A stretch of DNA of 64,000 nucleotides. It comes from an uncultured Fibrobacter sp. GTDB taxonomy: Bacteria; Fibrobacterota; Fibrobacteria; Fibrobacterales; Fibrobacteraceae. This document shows, piece by piece, positions 25,417 through 34,231 of this stretch; within the stretch, counting starts at the first letter, position 1; each line of letters opens with the position of its first letter. Where the stretch lies: positions 105,252-169,251 of the forward strand of contig CAMKLO010000001.1 in the NCBI GenBank assembly GCA_946413655.1, in the 5' to 3' direction. The translations under genes and the position numbers were made by a program. The notes beneath the pieces were generated by a model. The model made no database searches and had not been told where the DNA came from. It saw only the letters and a list, made by a program, of their open reading frames with translations.

Positions 25417-26496
25417 ATGCTTAGTGCAAATGAAAAAGACAAAGATGGTTGGATTTCGAATGATAGTGCTGCTTTTTTATCATTAAAAACAGCTTTGCAT
25501 GCCTATTTTGAAACTTATAGAGTTTCGTTTGAAGAATCTCAAAATCCAATTAAAATTTCCAAATTGGCCAAACTAGAAAAGTTTGATAGTGATCTATACA
25601 AGTCACTCTACTTTACAACAATAACTCATTTTCAGAATTTCTTTGAATTGATTTTAAAAGATTTTCTTAGAAAAATTGATGAATTATTTGCTGTGAAATG
25701 GAATGAAAAGTTTACAGCATCTTTGTACAGGAAAATAAAAAGTAAAGAACTTTGTTCTGATGTCTTTTGTCAATCAATTGAGTTTTCTGAGGCGTTGAAA
25801 AGATTAAAAATTATTCAAAAAGAAAATCCGAAGGATGATGTTATCAAGAAAATAGAGTTTCTTTTGGTTAAAGAAAATGATGAAACTCTGGATTTTTTGA
25901 ATGATTTAAGAAATCGTATATGGCATAGGGGCTTGTATTATCTTTTTTATCCAAAATTAGATTGTTTTATTTGCGGGAAAATTCTTCCCCTTGTTAAACA
26001 GGTAACGGACTTAGATTGGTATTCGGAAAATAAAGAGTGGATTTATAAGAATCTGAAATGTGGTGTTGATCCGATTGCTTCTTTGATTAATGAAATTGAT
26101 AATCCTCCCGTAAATTACGAAAAAATAGCACTGTTGAAGGAAATGGGACGTGCTGCTTATCATAATCCAATAATTCAAATAGATGATAATTGTTCTATTT
26201 TAGAAAGGGGGGCCAAAGTAAATTATAATTATGAAAAAATGAAGTTTGTGAATGCAAAAGTAGAGGGTGCTTGTAATGAATTATTGTTAAAAGTTTATGA
26301 TTGTCCTGTTTGTGGGCAGAACACATTTTTGAAATATGAATTAGATGATACATCTTTTGATGAAAACGATTGCTATCCTCATTATATTCCTGAAAAGCTT
26401 AAATGTGAAACGTGTTCTTTTGAAATTAGGTCAAATATAGAGGATTTAAGTCTTTGTGGTATTAACTGCAAAAATTTTTGGAAAGATCATGATTGA
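25417..26496 (+). CDS. HEPN-like protein with C-terminal zinc ribbon
   Basis: A 359-residue, AT-rich, soluble protein. A helical region contains NDLRNRIWH, giving R165-x4-H170, the Rx4-6H motif of HEPN ribonucleases with Asn after the Arg as is usual. The C-terminus carries a zinc-ribbon-like set of cysteines: C296PVC299 and C330ETC333. HEPN domains occur in toxin-antitoxin and phage-defence RNases; zinc ribbons often bind nucleic acid. No antitoxin-like partner adjoins it; it is monocistronic between leader B and its own terminator. The HEPN call rests on a short motif and helical context only. Confidence 0.6.
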   Translation: MLSANEKDKDGWISNDSAAFLSLKTALHAYFETYRVSFEESQNPIKISKLAKLEKFDSDLYKSLYFTTITHFQNFFELILKDFLRKIDELFAVKWNEKFTASLYRKIKSKELCSDVFCQSIEFSEALKRLKIIQKENPKDDVIKKIEFLLVKENDETLDFLNDLRNRIWHRGLYYLFYPKLDCFICGKILPLVKQVTDLDWYSENKEWIYKNLKCGVDPIASLINEIDNPPVNYEKIALLKEMGRAAYHNPIIQIDDNCSILERGAKVNYNYEKMKFVNAKVEGACNELLLKVYDCPVCGQNTFLKYELDDTSFDENDCYPHYIPEKLKCETCSFEIRSNIEDLSLCGINCKNFWKDHD

Positions 26497-26582
26497 AGAA
26501 TCTTTTGCAAACGGTTGTTTGCAAAATGAACGATAATCTCTTTGACCTCTTGTTTTTATCTGTTTAGTTTTATACATTGATT

Positions 26583-26604
26583 TCAGCCGATTAAATGCGG
26601 CTGA
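26583..26604 (+). terminator. Terminator
   Basis: TCAGCCG/CGGCTGA stem with an 8-base loop followed by TTTTTATT. Confidence 0.75.
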
Positions 26605-26710
26605 TTTTTATTATATCGTTATTTATATCCTTTCTTATATCCTTTGCTAAATGAAGTCTGAGTTTTTACTCAGGTGTTTGTGTTGATTCTCTTCTTGAGA
26701 AAGGAATTAT

Positions 26711-27646
26711 ATGAGCGAAGAAAATAATGCGACGAGGCGAAACCACGATCCATTTTTTCGTTGGCTGTTTTCTGATGTTGGGCATCTTAGAAATCTGTTA
26801 GAACTTGCTAGCAAAGTAAATTTTGATGTTGGCGAATTCATATCGGCTATAAATATGGACACTCTTGTCCGTATTCCAGATTCGTATTCAGAGGTTGACG
26901 ATACGGGTGAAGCGGATTTGGCATTTCGTGTGAATGTATCAACAGGAGCTCCGATTTTAGTTGGGGTTCTCTTGGAACATAAATCGGGACGGGATCCAAA
27001 TGTTCTTGATCAGATTGCTCGTTATGTGAATTCTGTGATGAAGATTTATGATAAGAATCGTGCATTTAGCGGAATTCCGACGATGGCAATTATCTTTTAT
27101 AATGGACGGGAAAATTGGAATCCACTTAAGAGACTTGAAGAGGGTTATCCGGAGTATTTTCGTGGTTCTGTATTGCCCTTCCATTGCGCTTTTGTGAATA
27201 TGGCGGATATACCCGATAGCGACTGTTTGACATGCGAAGACGTTGCAACTGGAATGGGCGTTGTCGCAATGAAGTATGCGTTCAATAAGGAAAAGCTGTT
27301 AGAGGTCTTGCCTCAATTCCGTGATTCCTTGCGAAAAATGCACCGTAATGAGGCGTCTTGTCTATTGCAAAAAATAAACATATATTTGAAAGAGTACGTT
27401 GATGAAGGTGTTCTCAAGGAGCTGGATATGGCATTTGTAAGTGTTGGACAAAAATACGGCTTTGTTAGTGCCGGTGATGTGTTTCGTCAAAGACTTGCCG
27501 AAGCTCGCAAAGAAGTGGACGAAGAACGGAAAAAAGCTGAAGAAGAAATGCTTAAAACGGCTAGGGGACTTTATGAAGATGGGGTTCCCTTAGAGACTCT
27601 CGTTCGTAGATTCAATCTTACGGAAGAACAAATTCACGGAAAGTGA
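26711..27646 (+). CDS. Rpn family recombination-promoting nuclease / putative transposase
   Basis: A 311-residue protein of the Rpn (YhgA-like, PF04754) family. The N-terminal HDPFFRWLFSD motif is typical, and the PD-(D/E)xK core can be read as Asp69 (EADLAF) with E89-x-K91 (LLEHKSG). The charged C-terminal helix (EARKEVDEERKKAEEEM) and a final helix-turn motif (LETLVRRFNLTEEQI) match the usual tail. Rpn proteins are DNA endonucleases that raise recombination frequency; some are now linked to defence. A strong ribosome binding site precedes the start. It closes the AT-rich block. Confidence 0.88.
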   Translation: MSEENNATRRNHDPFFRWLFSDVGHLRNLLELASKVNFDVGEFISAINMDTLVRIPDSYSEVDDTGEADLAFRVNVSTGAPILVGVLLEHKSGRDPNVLDQIARYVNSVMKIYDKNRAFSGIPTMAIIFYNGRENWNPLKRLEEGYPEYFRGSVLPFHCAFVNMADIPDSDCLTCEDVATGMGVVAMKYAFNKEKLLEVLPQFRDSLRKMHRNEASCLLQKINIYLKEYVDEGVLKELDMAFVSVGQKYGFVSAGDVFRQRLAEARKEVDEERKKAEEEMLKTARGLYEDGVPLETLVRRFNLTEEQIHGK

Positions 27647-27700
27647 TTTTTTTTGTAGGGTTTATTAAGTCTATAGCTCTAAAATTCGAAAATGTTTTCG

Positions 27701-27726
27701 AAAAGGTAGTCGAAAGACTACCTTTT
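27701..27726 (+). terminator. Terminator of the Rpn gene
   Basis: AAAAGGTAGTC-GAAA-GACTACCTTTT: perfect 11-bp stem with a GAAA tetraloop. Confidence 0.85.
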
Positions 27727-27861
27727 TATGGAAATTTTTAAGAAAAAGTGGCGTAATGCTGGTGTTATACCACCTTTGCTGAAAAAATAATGGATTCCCT
27801 CCCTTCGGTCGAGAATGACGTCGAGGAGGACTTGCTGACTAACGGTGTTCGCGAATATTTA

Positions 27862-30216
27862 TTAGCGTTTTTCTTTTCCGTAGGGTTTGGTGACGTACAC
27901 GAGGGCGGTGGTGAGCGTGTAGTCGGCAACGAGGGCGGCTGCAAGGCCAATGATGGAAAGCAATCCGACGTTGTGCAGTGCACCCATGGGGCTGAAGATG
28001 AACACGAAGAACATTGCGCAGAGAATGAATGTCGTCATGCCCATCGTCTTTCCGATTTCGCGGTAAGAGAGCAATAGCGCTTTTTTGTAGCTGCCCGTGC
28101 GCTCGTAACCGTATTTGATGTGGTTATTCATGTGGATGGTGTCGTCAACGGCAATGCCCAAAATCATCGGCATCACAATCATCGTTATCATGTCGAGCGG
28201 CATTCCCGAATAGCCCATGACACCGCCGATTAAAAGCACGGGGGCAACGTTTGGAATCATGCCGATGAGGCCCGCCTTGATGCTCCCGAATGCGAGAATC
28301 ATCATGATAGCGATAATGACAAATGAACCTCCGAACGAACGCAACAGTCCATTTACGAGCTTGCCGTTCATTTCGGCATAGTTCACGACTTCGCCGACGA
28401 TTGAAGTTTTGGCGTCTGGGAAAATTTGCGCTGCGTACGATTTCGCGGAATCGAGGTCTTCAACGATTTTCTTGGCGTCGTATCCAGAAAGTTCGATGTG
28501 GATGAATGTTGTTTTGTAGTCTTCGTCCATGCGTTCAAAGAGCGCGTCGGCATCTGAAATTTCGTAGAGGAACAGCAGTTGCGTGAGCATGTCTTGCGCA
28601 TCGGGAATCTTGTAGTATTCCGTGCTGTCGACGTTCAGCGTGCGGTTCATTTCTTTCACGAGTCGCGTTACGGATTGCACGCGGGGCTTGTCGCCTGAAA
28701 TTTTTGTGAGCTGGAGCGTGCCGAGCTTTTGCTCTAGCGCTTCGATCCGTTTCATGTTGGCGGGATTTTTAAGCGCGTCGCTTTCGTTGAATTCGACCAT
28801 CACATTGAAATCGTAGAGGCTTCCGAGTTTTCCGCTAAGCATGTCCATAAGCCTTGTGACGAACGGGATTTTTTCGCCCATCGTTTTTGTGTAGTCCATG
28901 TTCACGTCAATGTTCATCACGCCTGGAATTTGCAACAACATTATGGCGGCGGAAATTGCGGCGATGATGCCGCTGTGCCTGCAAACTTTGCGACCGAAAA
29001 ATTCAAAGAGAATGTCAGCCTTGGTGGCGCCAGCCGCTTTCACTTCTGTCGGGTCGGGTTTTGCATTTTTGCCGAAACTCATGAGAATCGGAATCAAGAT
29101 GATGACGTATAAATAAACCATGAAGACGATGCCTGCTGAAATGCCACCAATCCAGCGGATCGGGCGGATGCCTGCGAACAGGAACGAAATCAGCGAGGCC
29201 ACGGTAGTGATGACGGTGAAGAGAATGGGCCAGCCGGTTTCTTCGACAGCGTTTATCACGGATTCGCGGCGGTTGCCCGTGCGCCTAAAGTGCATGCGGA
29301 ATGAATTGATGTAATGGATAGAGTAGCCCACCGAAAGTGCCATGCCCAAAAGTACGGGGAGCGCGACCATGCTTTCGTCGCCAATGATGCCGAGCCAAGC
29401 GTTTACGCCGAGAACAGATGCGATTCCTCCGACGGTGGCGATGGCGGGGACGATGACTCCTCGCAAAGAGCGTACGAATAAAATAAGGCATGCGAGCATG
29501 ACGGCAAAGCCAAAGCCGATACGCATGGCGCATTCACGCGAGATGACTTCGTTTTCTTCCATTTCGGTGTAGCTCATGCCGGTTGGGAGCATCTCGAACT
29601 TATCGCTTTTGAATTCATCGGAGAGAATGACGTTGCGAGCGAAAGGCGCAATACTGTCTTTTCCGAAATCGATGCCGCCTTCGTATGATTTCAACGAGAG
29701 GATAACCCATGTTTCTTTTGCGTCGTCGGAAACGATGTTGTTTACCAGCGATTCACGGCTCATGATAAGCGATTTCTTGGCGGCGAGCTGTGCTGAATCT
29801 GTCGGGATGCCGCTTTCAAACGGGTCGATGACTTCGAAGCCTTCGTTGTTTGCTATTGGGATGGATAAGTTGTGTGTAAGTGAAACGACGCGGTCGGCGT
29901 AAGGAACCTCATTTTCGAGACGCTTGGAAAGTCGGTCGATGGTGCTTAAAACTTCGGGGGCGAAAACATCGTTTGCACGGACCATCACCATATAGCCGTC
30001 ATCGCTACCGAAAACGTCATTGAAATGCGCTTGGTCAATTTTGACTTTATCCCAGTCGTCAAACCATTCTTCTTCGCTGCTGGTCATTTGCAATTGCGGA
30101 AGCCCGAGGCATGCGGCGAGAGTCACAAGAATCGTTGCGAGTAAAATCAGCCAACGGAATTTGATTTGAAAACGCCCCAGACGGGCGAAAACCTTATTAA
30201 TGCGAGAAACTTGCAT
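27862..30216 (-). CDS. RND superfamily exporter, MMPL type
   Basis: A 784-residue inner-membrane protein with the MMPL/SSD arrangement: one N-terminal helix, an extracytoplasmic loop of about 170 residues, a block of helices (about 210-390), a second large loop and a C-terminal helix block. Motifs such as ALSVGYSIHYINSF and GIAVDDTIHMNNH mark the proton-relay regions of the two halves. Such proteins export lipids or hydrophobic compounds; the substrate here is unknown. It is monocistronic and divergent from the ECF transporter genes. Confidence 0.85.
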   Translation of the reverse strand: MQVSRINKVFARLGRFQIKFRWLILLATILVTLAACLGLPQLQMTSSEEEWFDDWDKVKIDQAHFNDVFGSDDGYMVMVRANDVFAPEVLSTIDRLSKRLENEVPYADRVVSLTHNLSIPIANNEGFEVIDPFESGIPTDSAQLAAKKSLIMSRESLVNNIVSDDAKETWVILSLKSYEGGIDFGKDSIAPFARNVILSDEFKSDKFEMLPTGMSYTEMEENEVISRECAMRIGFGFAVMLACLILFVRSLRGVIVPAIATVGGIASVLGVNAWLGIIGDESMVALPVLLGMALSVGYSIHYINSFRMHFRRTGNRRESVINAVEETGWPILFTVITTVASLISFLFAGIRPIRWIGGISAGIVFMVYLYVIILIPILMSFGKNAKPDPTEVKAAGATKADILFEFFGRKVCRHSGIIAAISAAIMLLQIPGVMNIDVNMDYTKTMGEKIPFVTRLMDMLSGKLGSLYDFNVMVEFNESDALKNPANMKRIEALEQKLGTLQLTKISGDKPRVQSVTRLVKEMNRTLNVDSTEYYKIPDAQDMLTQLLFLYEISDADALFERMDEDYKTTFIHIELSGYDAKKIVEDLDSAKSYAAQIFPDAKTSIVGEVVNYAEMNGKLVNGLLRSFGGSFVIIAIMMILAFGSIKAGLIGMIPNVAPVLLIGGVMGYSGMPLDMITMIVMPMILGIAVDDTIHMNNHIKYGYERTGSYKKALLLSYREIGKTMGMTTFILCAMFFVFIFSPMGALHNVGLLSIIGLAAALVADYTLTTALVYVTKPYGKEKR

Positions 30217-30267
30217 AACATCCTCCCAAAAATTTTGCCCGAAAATAACATAACGTATAGTATTTTT

Positions 30268-30356
30268 CTACTCCAATCGGACGCATTAGGAGCAAGGGTG
30301 GATATAGTATGTGTGTGAAAAGTTAAACGCGGCTAAATTGCGTCTAAATGGAGTAG
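30268..30356. other. Nested inverted-repeat leader upstream of the ECF transporter
   Basis: CTACTCCA (30268-30275) pairs with TGGAGTAG (30349-30356) and GACGC (30280-30284) pairs with GCGTC (30340-30344), enclosing about 55 nt. It lies 35 bp before the ECF S-component start, as a riboswitch-like leader could, or it may be a small inverted-repeat element. Confidence 0.4.
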
Positions 30357-30390
30357 AATTTTTCGCGGAAATTTTCAAGTTTTGGCGACC

Positions 30391-30996
30391 ATGAAAATTA
30401 CTGGAAAAAAATCTTCGAATACGTTGGTGCGTGACCTCGTGAACGTGGGCATTTTTGGTGCACTTTACCTTGTTCTTTCTGGACTTGGAGCGAGTATCGG
30501 TTTTATCCCTGCGTTTATTGTGGTTTCCACATGTGTGGTGAGCTTGGTGACGAGCGTCCCGCTATTCCTTTTCTTTTCGAAAGTCGAAAGACCTTTACTT
30601 TGCTGCGTGCTACTTTGCACGCTTTTCGGCGTTGTCATGACAATCTCTGGTCATGGAATTTCTTTTGGTTTGCTTTGTGTGATATATGGCGTTTTGGCGG
30701 GCCTTTGCTTAAAGCTGTTCCATAAAAATTTTGTGGGTTGCCTGCTTGCTAATGTGATGATTAGTTTTGTACCTTCTTCGATGATGATTCCGCTTTGGTC
30801 TTCGACCGAAGAATATTTGGCGTATTGCAGTTCTATTTGTGATAAGGCTTATATTGCTCATTTGGCGGAGCTTTCTAGCAGCTATTGGCCTTTGATTGGA
30901 CTTTTTGGCTTTGGGGCCGCAGGAGCTGTTGTGGGTGGCTTTATTGCTCGTCGCATGATGAAAAAGCATTTTGAACGCATCGGACTTGCCCAGTGA
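30391..30996 (+). CDS. ECF transporter S component, Trep_Strep family (TIGR02185)
   Basis: About 201 residues with six hydrophobic segments, matching the MptD/Trep_Strep family of substrate-binding (S) components. The segments ALYLVLSGLGA and GHGISFGLLCVIYGVLAG and the RRMMKKHFE tail fit the family. The ATG at 30391 is taken as the start; an in-frame TTG lies at 30382. The next gene starts inside the stop codon (GTGA). The transported compound is not known for this family. Confidence 0.78.
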   Translation: MKITGKKSSNTLVRDLVNVGIFGALYLVLSGLGASIGFIPAFIVVSTCVVSLVTSVPLFLFFSKVERPLLCCVLLCTLFGVVMTISGHGISFGLLCVIYGVLAGLCLKLFHKNFVGCLLANVMISFVPSSMMIPLWSSTEEYLAYCSSICDKAYIAHLAELSSSYWPLIGLFGFGAAGAVVGGFIARRMMKKHFERIGLAQ

Positions 30997-31697
30997 AACT
31001 AGACCCGCGGACAAAACTGTTTTTAGCTGTGGTGGCAAATGGGATGATTTTTTCCGCTCCGCTAGTTTATAGTTTGTTAATGGTTGTTGTTGCATCTATT
31101 TTACTTTTGCTTGAGGGAAAGTGGAAATTTGTTTTCACTTTCTTTTTTGTTTATTTGACTGCTGGCTTTTTCTTTGATTTTGTGAAAAATTTGGATATTG
31201 GTACCTCGGGTACGATAATTCTTGCATCGTTGTTTTTGATGTACCGCATTATGCCCGCTTGTGTTGTACTATATTATGTTGTAACAACTACCAAAGTCAA
31301 TGAGTTTTTGGCGTGCATGTCGCGGATGCGTATTTCGAACAAGGTTACGATTCCCTTGATTGTGATGATTCGATTTTTTCCGACAGTATTTGACGAATCC
31401 CGTGCGATTGGCAATGCCATGAGAATGCGCGGAATTCGCTTGTTCAGCTTGCGAACTTTAAAAAGTCCAGTGGCATTCCTTGAATATCGGCTAGTACCGC
31501 TTTTGGTTTCTATTACGAAAATTGGTGATGAACTTTCGATTGCAGCGGTGACGCGAGGGCTTTCGGCAGAAACGAAACGCACCTGTGTTGCAACGATTGG
31601 ATTTCGCTGGGTGGATTTTGTTGTAATTGTGTACTGTATTGCCGTTGTTTTGTTTTATGTCATTCCCGATTTAATCGGGAATCTCCCTTCTGTATAG
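30993..31697 (+). CDS. ECF transporter T component (EcfT/CbiQ-like)
   Basis: A 234-residue membrane protein starting at GTG with 4-bp overlap with the S component. It opens with LDPRTKLFLAVVAN, typical of CbiQ/EcfT proteins. The Ala-Arg-Gly coupling motifs that contact the ATPases appear as NAMRMRGIRLF (about 142-152) and AAVTRGLSAETKR (about 185-197). It joins the S component to the double ATPase encoded downstream. The gene's 3' end runs into a family 2 repeat: the last codons (HSRFNRESP-like region, DLIGNLPSV) are encoded by repeat sequence. Confidence 0.82.
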   Translation: MKLDPRTKLFLAVVANGMIFSAPLVYSLLMVVVASILLLLEGKWKFVFTFFFVYLTAGFFFDFVKNLDIGTSGTIILASLFLMYRIMPACVVLYYVVTTTKVNEFLACMSRMRISNKVTIPLIVMIRFFPTVFDESRAIGNAMRMRGIRLFSLRTLKSPVAFLEYRLVPLLVSITKIGDELSIAAVTRGLSAETKRTCVATIGFRWVDFVVIVYCIAVVLFYVIPDLIGNLPSV

Positions 31698-31760
31698 CAT
31701 TGAAAAGGGGATGCCCGCTTACTTCGGCTTTGCTCAGCACAGGCTCTGGCGGGCATGACA
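31650..31760. repeat. Family 2 and family 3 repeats between the T and ATPase genes
   Basis: TGTCATTCCCGATT...AATCGGGAATCTCCC (about 31650-31686) overlaps the end of the T-component gene, and GATGCCCGC...GCGGGCATGACA (31710-31760) follows. The same two elements recur, in reverse order, inside the downstream ATPase gene. Confidence 0.7.
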
Positions 31761-31770
31761 AGGTGGAAAA

Positions 31771-33291
31771 ATGAACATTTCTCTCAAAAATATTTCCTTT
31801 TCTTACTCCGATTCCCTGGATGATGCGATTCTCAAGAACTTGAATCTGGAAATTCGTTCGGGCGAGTGTGTTGTGCTGGCGGGGGAGTCGGGCTGCGGGA
31901 AGACGACGATTTCAAAACTCATTAACGGTTTGATTCCGCATTACCATTCGGGAACGATGGATGGCGATGTGCTGCTCGGCGACAAGAATACTGCCGATAT
32001 GACGCTTGCCGAAATCTCAAGGGTTGTGGGTTCCGTTTTCCAGAATCCGCGTTCGCAGTTTTTCAACATCGATACGGATTGCGAACTTGCTTTTGGTTGC
32101 GAAAATTTGGGAATGAATCCCGAAGAAATCAAGCAGCGCGTGGAAAATGTTGTCCAGGAATTTCATTTAGAGCATTTGCTGGGTCGTAGCATTTTTAACC
32201 TTTCGGGCGGCGAAAAACAGAAAATTGCGTGCGCATCTGTTTCTGCTACGGGGCCTGAAATTTTTGTGCTGGATGAACCTTCTGCAAATCTGGATCTCAA
32301 GACGATTGCGGACTTGAAGGAAATTGTTTCGCGATGGAAAAAGGCGGGGAAGACGGTCGTTATCGTGGAGCATCGCCTTTACTATTTGCGTGATGTCGCC
32401 GACAGAATTTGTTACGTGAAGGACGGGCAAATTGCACACGAATGGACTCCGGCAGAACTTGAAGCCAAAGGCGCTGAATATGCATCAAGCCTCGGACTCC
32501 GATGCATGAATCTAGGGATGTTGAGTGAAAATGGAGATGCCCGTTTTCACGGGCATGACAAGATTGTGATGGATGTTCAAAATTGTCATTCCCGGCTCGA
32601 CCGGGAATCTCCTTCTTCGACCGAATCTATAACATTCACCAACCTCATTTTCTCTTACCATCGCAAGCATCCAATTCTGGATATTGATCGTCTTGAACTC
32701 CCGTGCGGGCAAATTACGGCGCTGATTGGTCATAACGGTGCTGGCAAATCGACGCTTGCGCAAGTATTGTGCGGATTGCAGGGCTCTTGGCGTCAAAAGC
32801 GTGCGGCTCGCAAGCGCGGCATGTACTTGATTATGCAAGATGTGAACCATCAACTTTTTACCGAAAGCGTTCTGGACGAGGTTTTGCTGGGCATGAAACC
32901 GCAAAATGAAAAACTCGCTCTTGAAATTCTTGATGGACTCAATCTTAAGCAATATGCGGACAATCATCCGATGGCTCTTTCGGGCGGGCAAAAACAGCGT
33001 GTCGCTATCGGCAGTGGAATTTCGAGCGGTTGCGATGTCGTTGTCTTTGATGAACCCACAAGCGGTCTTGACTATAGGCAAATGCTTGCTGTGTCAAATA
33101 CGCTCAAAAAGCTTGCGCAACAAAAGAAAACTCTTCTTGTAATCACGCACGATCCCGAATTGATTTTGAATTGCTGTCAATCCGTAATCCACATGGAAAG
33201 CGGAAAAATTGCCGAACAGTATCCATTGGCAGGGAATGAAGAACGACTTATCAAGACGATGGTTGGAAGTTTTGGGACTTTTTTACAATAA
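31771..33291 (+). CDS. ECF transporter fused double ATPase (EcfA-EcfA')
   Basis: A 506-residue protein containing two ABC ATPase domains. Domain 1 (about 1-235) has Walker A GESGCGKTT, signature LSGGEKQ and Walker B VLDEP; domain 2 (about 287-500) has GHNGAGKST, LSGGQKQ and VFDEP. The linker at about 256-282 is encoded by intergenic-type repeats (32536-32615) that keep the frame open. It supplies ATP hydrolysis for the S and T components encoded just upstream. The 3' end (33220-33267) has a partial second copy at 35431-35478. Confidence 0.87.
   Translation: MNISLKNISFSYSDSLDDAILKNLNLEIRSGECVVLAGESGCGKTTISKLINGLIPHYHSGTMDGDVLLGDKNTADMTLAEISRVVGSVFQNPRSQFFNIDTDCELAFGCENLGMNPEEIKQRVENVVQEFHLEHLLGRSIFNLSGGEKQKIACASVSATGPEIFVLDEPSANLDLKTIADLKEIVSRWKKAGKTVVIVEHRLYYLRDVADRICYVKDGQIAHEWTPAELEAKGAEYASSLGLRCMNLGMLSENGDARFHGHDKIVMDVQNCHSRLDRESPSSTESITFTNLIFSYHRKHPILDIDRLELPCGQITALIGHNGAGKSTLAQVLCGLQGSWRQKRAARKRGMYLIMQDVNHQLFTESVLDEVLLGMKPQNEKLALEILDGLNLKQYADNHPMALSGGQKQRVAIGSGISSGCDVVVFDEPTSGLDYRQMLAVSNTLKKLAQQKKTLLVITHDPELILNCCQSVIHMESGKIAEQYPLAGNEERLIKTMVGSFGTFLQ
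32536..32615 (+). repeat. Intergenic-type repeats inside the ATPase reading frame
   Basis: GATGCCCG...CGGGCATGACA (32536-32560, family 3) and TGTCATTCCCGG...CCGGGAATCTCC (about 32584-32615, family 2) lie in the linker between the two ABC domains and are translated, giving GDARFHGHDK and CHSRLDRESP. Confidence 0.85.
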
Positions 33292-33309
33292 TCCTTATTT
33301 AGTTGTGTA

Positions 33310-33422
33310 TTTGCAGTTTTTGTTGGAATGTAAAAAAACAATAATATGCAAAGAACCTATATTTTTATGAGATGTTGAATTAGGGTATTGCTTTTATTCC
33401 TATGAATAAAAATCTGTTAAGG
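33310..33422 (+). promoter_or_regulatory. Shared leader C
   Basis: Third copy of the leader also seen at 22559-22690 and 25290-25372; the best match is TGCAAAGAACCTATATT and TGAATTAGGGTATTGC followed by TTATTCCTATGAA. It lies about 70 bp before the AT-rich gene at 33494. Confidence 0.5.
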
Positions 33423-33493
33423 AAATGCATGCTAAGGATTTGTTTGATACTCTAAATTCGTCTAAAAAATCGTAAAAAAGGAGATTTTGGGAT

Positions 33494-34201
33494 ATGGCGA
33501 AGAGTGCATTTTTTTTAGTACTGCTATTTTTTGCGATTTGTCATGCGGAAAATCTTATTTGTAATAATACAGAAGAATATAATATAACTGAAACAGGGTG
33601 TTATTCTTTTGGTGATGAATTTGTTTTTGTAAGCGATGGTAAACCGAAATACGAGAAAGATGGGAATGAATCAGAAACTGGTTTGACTTGTTTTGACAGG
33701 TTTAGCTTTTCTGCAAATAGGAAAACAAAAAAATTTTCGAAAAATGGATTTCACTATGATGTCTGGATGCTTGACCAATATTGCTGTAAATATCAAATAT
33801 TCCGAACAAACGAATCTCGCTGGGGAAATGAAAATGATGGCTATGTCGATTTTTCTATTTATGGAAATTTTGGTGTGTTTTTTTCAGAGTGTGAATATCA
33901 AGAGACCGACCTGATGGATACCATATTTACTGTAACTAAGTTGCAAAAGCCTTTTGATGAAGTCGATATTTTGAATTTAGCTACTAATGTGGGAGAAATG
34001 TTTGGCTCTAGAGAAAATGCTATGATGAAAATTGCTGTACTCTATTCTCTTGTAGAAAAAGCAAATGGAAATTATCCATTTAAAATATATCGACAAAATG
34101 GAACTCTTAAATACATTGGTAGTGTAAATCTTGGCTTTTGTATGAGTAAAAATGGAAAAAGGGCTTTGGATTTTACAAAAGGACCTTTAAATTGTAAATA
34201 A
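33494..34201 (+). CDS. Hypothetical exported Cys-containing protein
   Basis: A 235-residue AT-rich protein with a clear signal peptide (MAKSAFFLVLLFFAICHA). The mature part has cysteines spread along the chain (LICNN, TGCYSF, LTCFD, YCCKY, SECEY, GFCMS and a final NCK) that probably form disulfides. No motif allows a function to be named. GGAG precedes the ATG. It begins the second AT-rich insert, directly after leader C, and is followed 30 bp later by a broken gene of similar composition. Confidence 0.6.
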   Translation: MAKSAFFLVLLFFAICHAENLICNNTEEYNITETGCYSFGDEFVFVSDGKPKYEKDGNESETGLTCFDRFSFSANRKTKKFSKNGFHYDVWMLDQYCCKYQIFRTNESRWGNENDGYVDFSIYGNFGVFFSECEYQETDLMDTIFTVTKLQKPFDEVDILNLATNVGEMFGSRENAMMKIAVLYSLVEKANGNYPFKIYRQNGTLKYIGSVNLGFCMSKNGKRALDFTKGPLNCK

Positions 34202-34231
34202 CAAGGGATGATCGGTTGTAGGAAAAATATT

